From NCBI GenBank assembly GCA_946479905.1, contig CAMLIA010000122.1, positions 1-13,449 on the forward strand: DNA of 13,449 bases. Direction: 5' to 3'. A program made the translations under genes and the position numbers. The notes beneath the pieces are model-generated. The model searched no databases and was not told the origin of the DNA. It saw only the letters and a list, made by a program, of their open reading frames with translations. This DNA is from an uncultured Frankiales bacterium (GTDB lineage: Bacteria; Actinomycetota; Actinomycetes; Mycobacteriales; SCTD01). Positions 12,013 through 13,449 of the stretch are shown one piece after another. Positions within the stretch are counted from its first letter, which is position 1, and every line of letters begins with the position of its first letter.

Positions 12013-13396
12013 GCTGGTCCGCACCCTCGAGGGCACGGCCTACGTCACTCCTACCCGCCGGACGACCTGGGCGGAGCTGGACGCGCTCGCCGACGAGGTG
12101 GCCTGCGCCCTCAGCGACCTCGAACCGGGGGAGCGGGTGGGCATCCGGCTGCCGGACGACGAGACCGTCCATGCTGCGTTCCTCGGCACCGAGCGGGCCG
12201 GTGTCATCGGCGTCGGCATCGGCTCCCGGGCGAGCGAGGCGGAGGTGGAGCACCTGCTCCGTCGTACCGGCGCCCGTCGACTGCTGACGACGCTGCCCCG
12301 GGCCCAGGGGAGACCTGACCCCGCTCGTGCCCTCGGTCCGGAGGACCTGTGGCTGCTGAACTCGACCTCGGGCACGACGGGCATGCCGAAGGTCGTCACG
12401 CAGACCCAGGACAGGTGGATGCGCTTCGTCGAGCACGCCGTCGACTCCGGGAACCTCGGGAAGCATGAGCGGTTCATGAGTGTCATCCCGGCGCCGTTCG
12501 GCTTCGGCCTCTGGACGTCGCACGTCGCACCCATCGTGCTCGGCGCGCCCTGCGTGGTGCTGCCCCGCTTCGACGTGCCGACGATGGCGCGGATGATCGA
12601 GGAGGAGCAGGTCACCGTGCTGTGCTGCGTGAGCACGCAGTTCCGGATGCTGCTCAACCACCCCGCGTCCCGCGAGCACGACCTGTCCTCGCTGCGGGTG
12701 ATGTTCACCGGAGGCGAGATGATCCCGCCGGACCGCGCCCGCGAGTTCGAGGACCGCACGGGCGCCGTGGTGCTGTCGTTCTTCGGGTCCAACGAGACGG
12801 GTGCGCTGACCGCGACCCGGCACGACGACCCGCGGGACAAGCGCCTCACCACCGTGGGTCGGGTGCTGCCGTCGATGGAGGTCAGGCTGTACTCCGCCGA
12901 CGGCGAGGTCGTCGAGGGCACCGGCATCCCCGGCGGCCGCGGGCCGCTGACCTGCCAGGGCTACTGGGACGACCCGTCGGCGAACGCCCAGCTGTACGCG
13001 CCGGACGGGTTCATGCTCATGGGCGACCTCGTGAGCATCGACGACGACGGCTGGATGACCGTGGTCGGGCGCACCAGCGACATCATCATCCGCGGTGGCA
13101 AGAACATCAGCGCCGTCGTCGTCGAGAACGCCGTCGACAGCCATCCGGCCGTCGACGGGGTCGGGATCGTTCCGGTGCCGGACGAGGTCTTCGGCGAACG
13201 GGTCTGCGCGGTCGTCACGCTGGTCCCTGGCGCGACGCTCACGCTCGAGGAGCTGACGGCCCACCTGGACGCCCGCGGCCTCGGCAAGGAGAGCTGGCCC
13301 GAGCACCTCGTCGTCCTCGACGAGCTGCCGCGCTCCAGCGGCGGGAAGCTCGCGAAGGCCGAGCTGAGGGCCCTCGCCGAAGCGGCCCTCGCCTGA
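11993..13396 (+). CDS. AMP-forming acyl-CoA synthetase/ligase
   Basis: A 467-residue member of the adenylate-forming (ANL) superfamily, which activates a carboxylic acid to an acyl-adenylate and then a CoA thioester. It shows the P-loop STSGTTGMPK (124-133), FFGSNETGA (263-271, the YGxTE position), GD at 344-345, GRTSD with Arg360, hinge IIIRGGKNIS (364-373) and the C-terminal PRSSGGKLAK (446-455) with catalytic Lys452. It is shorter than usual (about 500-550) because the N-terminal region is compact. The substrate could be aryl or acyl; the motifs do not decide. GTG 11993 is the only reasonable start and overlaps the amidohydrolase gene by 20 nt. It is the last operon gene, and its stop abuts that of a convergent minus-strand gene within a TGATCA palindrome. 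Confidence 0.93.
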   Translation: MPPSLSELVRTLEGTAYVTPTRRTTWAELDALADEVACALSDLEPGERVGIRLPDDETVHAAFLGTERAGVIGVGIGSRASEAEVEHLLRRTGARRLLTTLPRAQGRPDPARALGPEDLWLLNSTSGTTGMPKVVTQTQDRWMRFVEHAVDSGNLGKHERFMSVIPAPFGFGLWTSHVAPIVLGAPCVVLPRFDVPTMARMIEEEQVTVLCCVSTQFRMLLNHPASREHDLSSLRVMFTGGEMIPPDRAREFEDRTGAVVLSFFGSNETGALTATRHDDPRDKRLTTVGRVLPSMEVRLYSADGEVVEGTGIPGGRGPLTCQGYWDDPSANAQLYAPDGFMLMGDLVSIDDDGWMTVVGRTSDIIIRGGKNISAVVVENAVDSHPAVDGVGIVPVPDEVFGERVCAVVTLVPGATLTLEELTAHLDARGLGKESWPEHLVVLDELPRSSGGKLAKAELRALAEAALA

Positions 13397-13449
13397 TCAG
13401 GGAAGTCGGCTGAGGAGGGCCTGGGCGGAGGTGTAGGTGGCCATGACGA
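13397..13449 (-). CDS. C-terminal end of a gene continuing beyond the window
   Basis: Read on the minus strand, an open frame enters from the window edge and ends at a TGA (complement of 13397-13399), giving a tail MATYTSAQALLSRLP. Codon use fits the local style, and a convergent gene directly after the operon is plausible. The tail is faintly like the end of Gfo/Idh/MocA oxidoreductases, but this is too short to call. There is no gap between the two convergent stops. Confidence 0.45.
   Translation of the reverse strand, partial: VMATYTSAQALLSRLP

Noticed and set aside
11990..13306. A 438-codon open frame on the minus strand over the acyl-CoA synthetase
   Set aside because: The plus strand carries all synthetase motifs in order; the antisense product is His/Arg/Asp-rich and meaningless.
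13394..13399. TGATCA between the convergent stops as a possible terminator
   Set aside because: It is simply the two stop codons back to back; there is no hairpin of useful length and no U-tract.

Overview
The window is very GC-rich, almost every codon ends in G or C, GTG starts are common, and neighbouring genes overlap tightly. With the protein families seen, this fits a high-GC Actinomycetota chromosome (genus not determinable from sequence alone). There are thirteen complete protein genes and the tail of a fourteenth. I see no RNA genes, insertion sequences, CRISPR arrays or phage genes.

Layout. Bases 1-118 are an upstream region crowded with short inverted repeats, followed by a small MmcQ/YjbR-family gene (119-460) that is probably read from a leaderless mRNA. 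Then come a type B carboxylesterase (468-1820, minus) and a DHRS1-like short-chain dehydrogenase (1870-2712, plus), divergent from a 49-bp gap. Next are an FCD-type GntR regulator (2716-3534, minus) and, divergent from a 47-bp gap, a nine-gene operon (3582-13396, plus). The operon encodes a lipoprotein solute-binding protein with a long Gly/Thr linker, a fused LivH-LivM permease, two ABC ATPases (LivG- and LivF-like), a secreted C-terminally anchored protein of unknown function, a 120-residue two-helix membrane protein, a class II aldolase/adducin-family enzyme, an amidohydrolase of the ACMSD-like (amidohydrolase 2) group and an AMP-forming acyl-CoA synthetase. All eight junctions in this operon overlap (1, 4, 14 or 20 nt), so translation is probably coupled throughout. 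A minus-strand gene ends at 13397, converging on the operon.

How it may work together (inference). The cluster reads as uptake plus catabolism of one organic compound, likely an acid or ester: the esterase could release an acid, the ABC importer bring in substrate, the aldolase-fold enzyme and the amidohydrolase carry out C-C bond cleavage or decarboxylation, the SDR oxidise or reduce an alcohol/ketone, and the ligase form a CoA thioester. The substrate cannot be read from the sequence. The two divergent gaps share a 10-base word inside 16-bp imperfect dyads (1834-1849 and 3549-3564). The bases conserved between the two sites are symmetric (CAnCnT-n4-AnGnTG), so they are good candidates for the operator of the GntR regulator, tying the esterase/SDR pair to the transporter operon.

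The least explained parts are the two uncharacterised envelope proteins locked between the ABC ATPases and the enzymes (8338-9971). They are the best candidates for a new accessory module of a branched-chain-amino-acid-type (HAAT) transporter.
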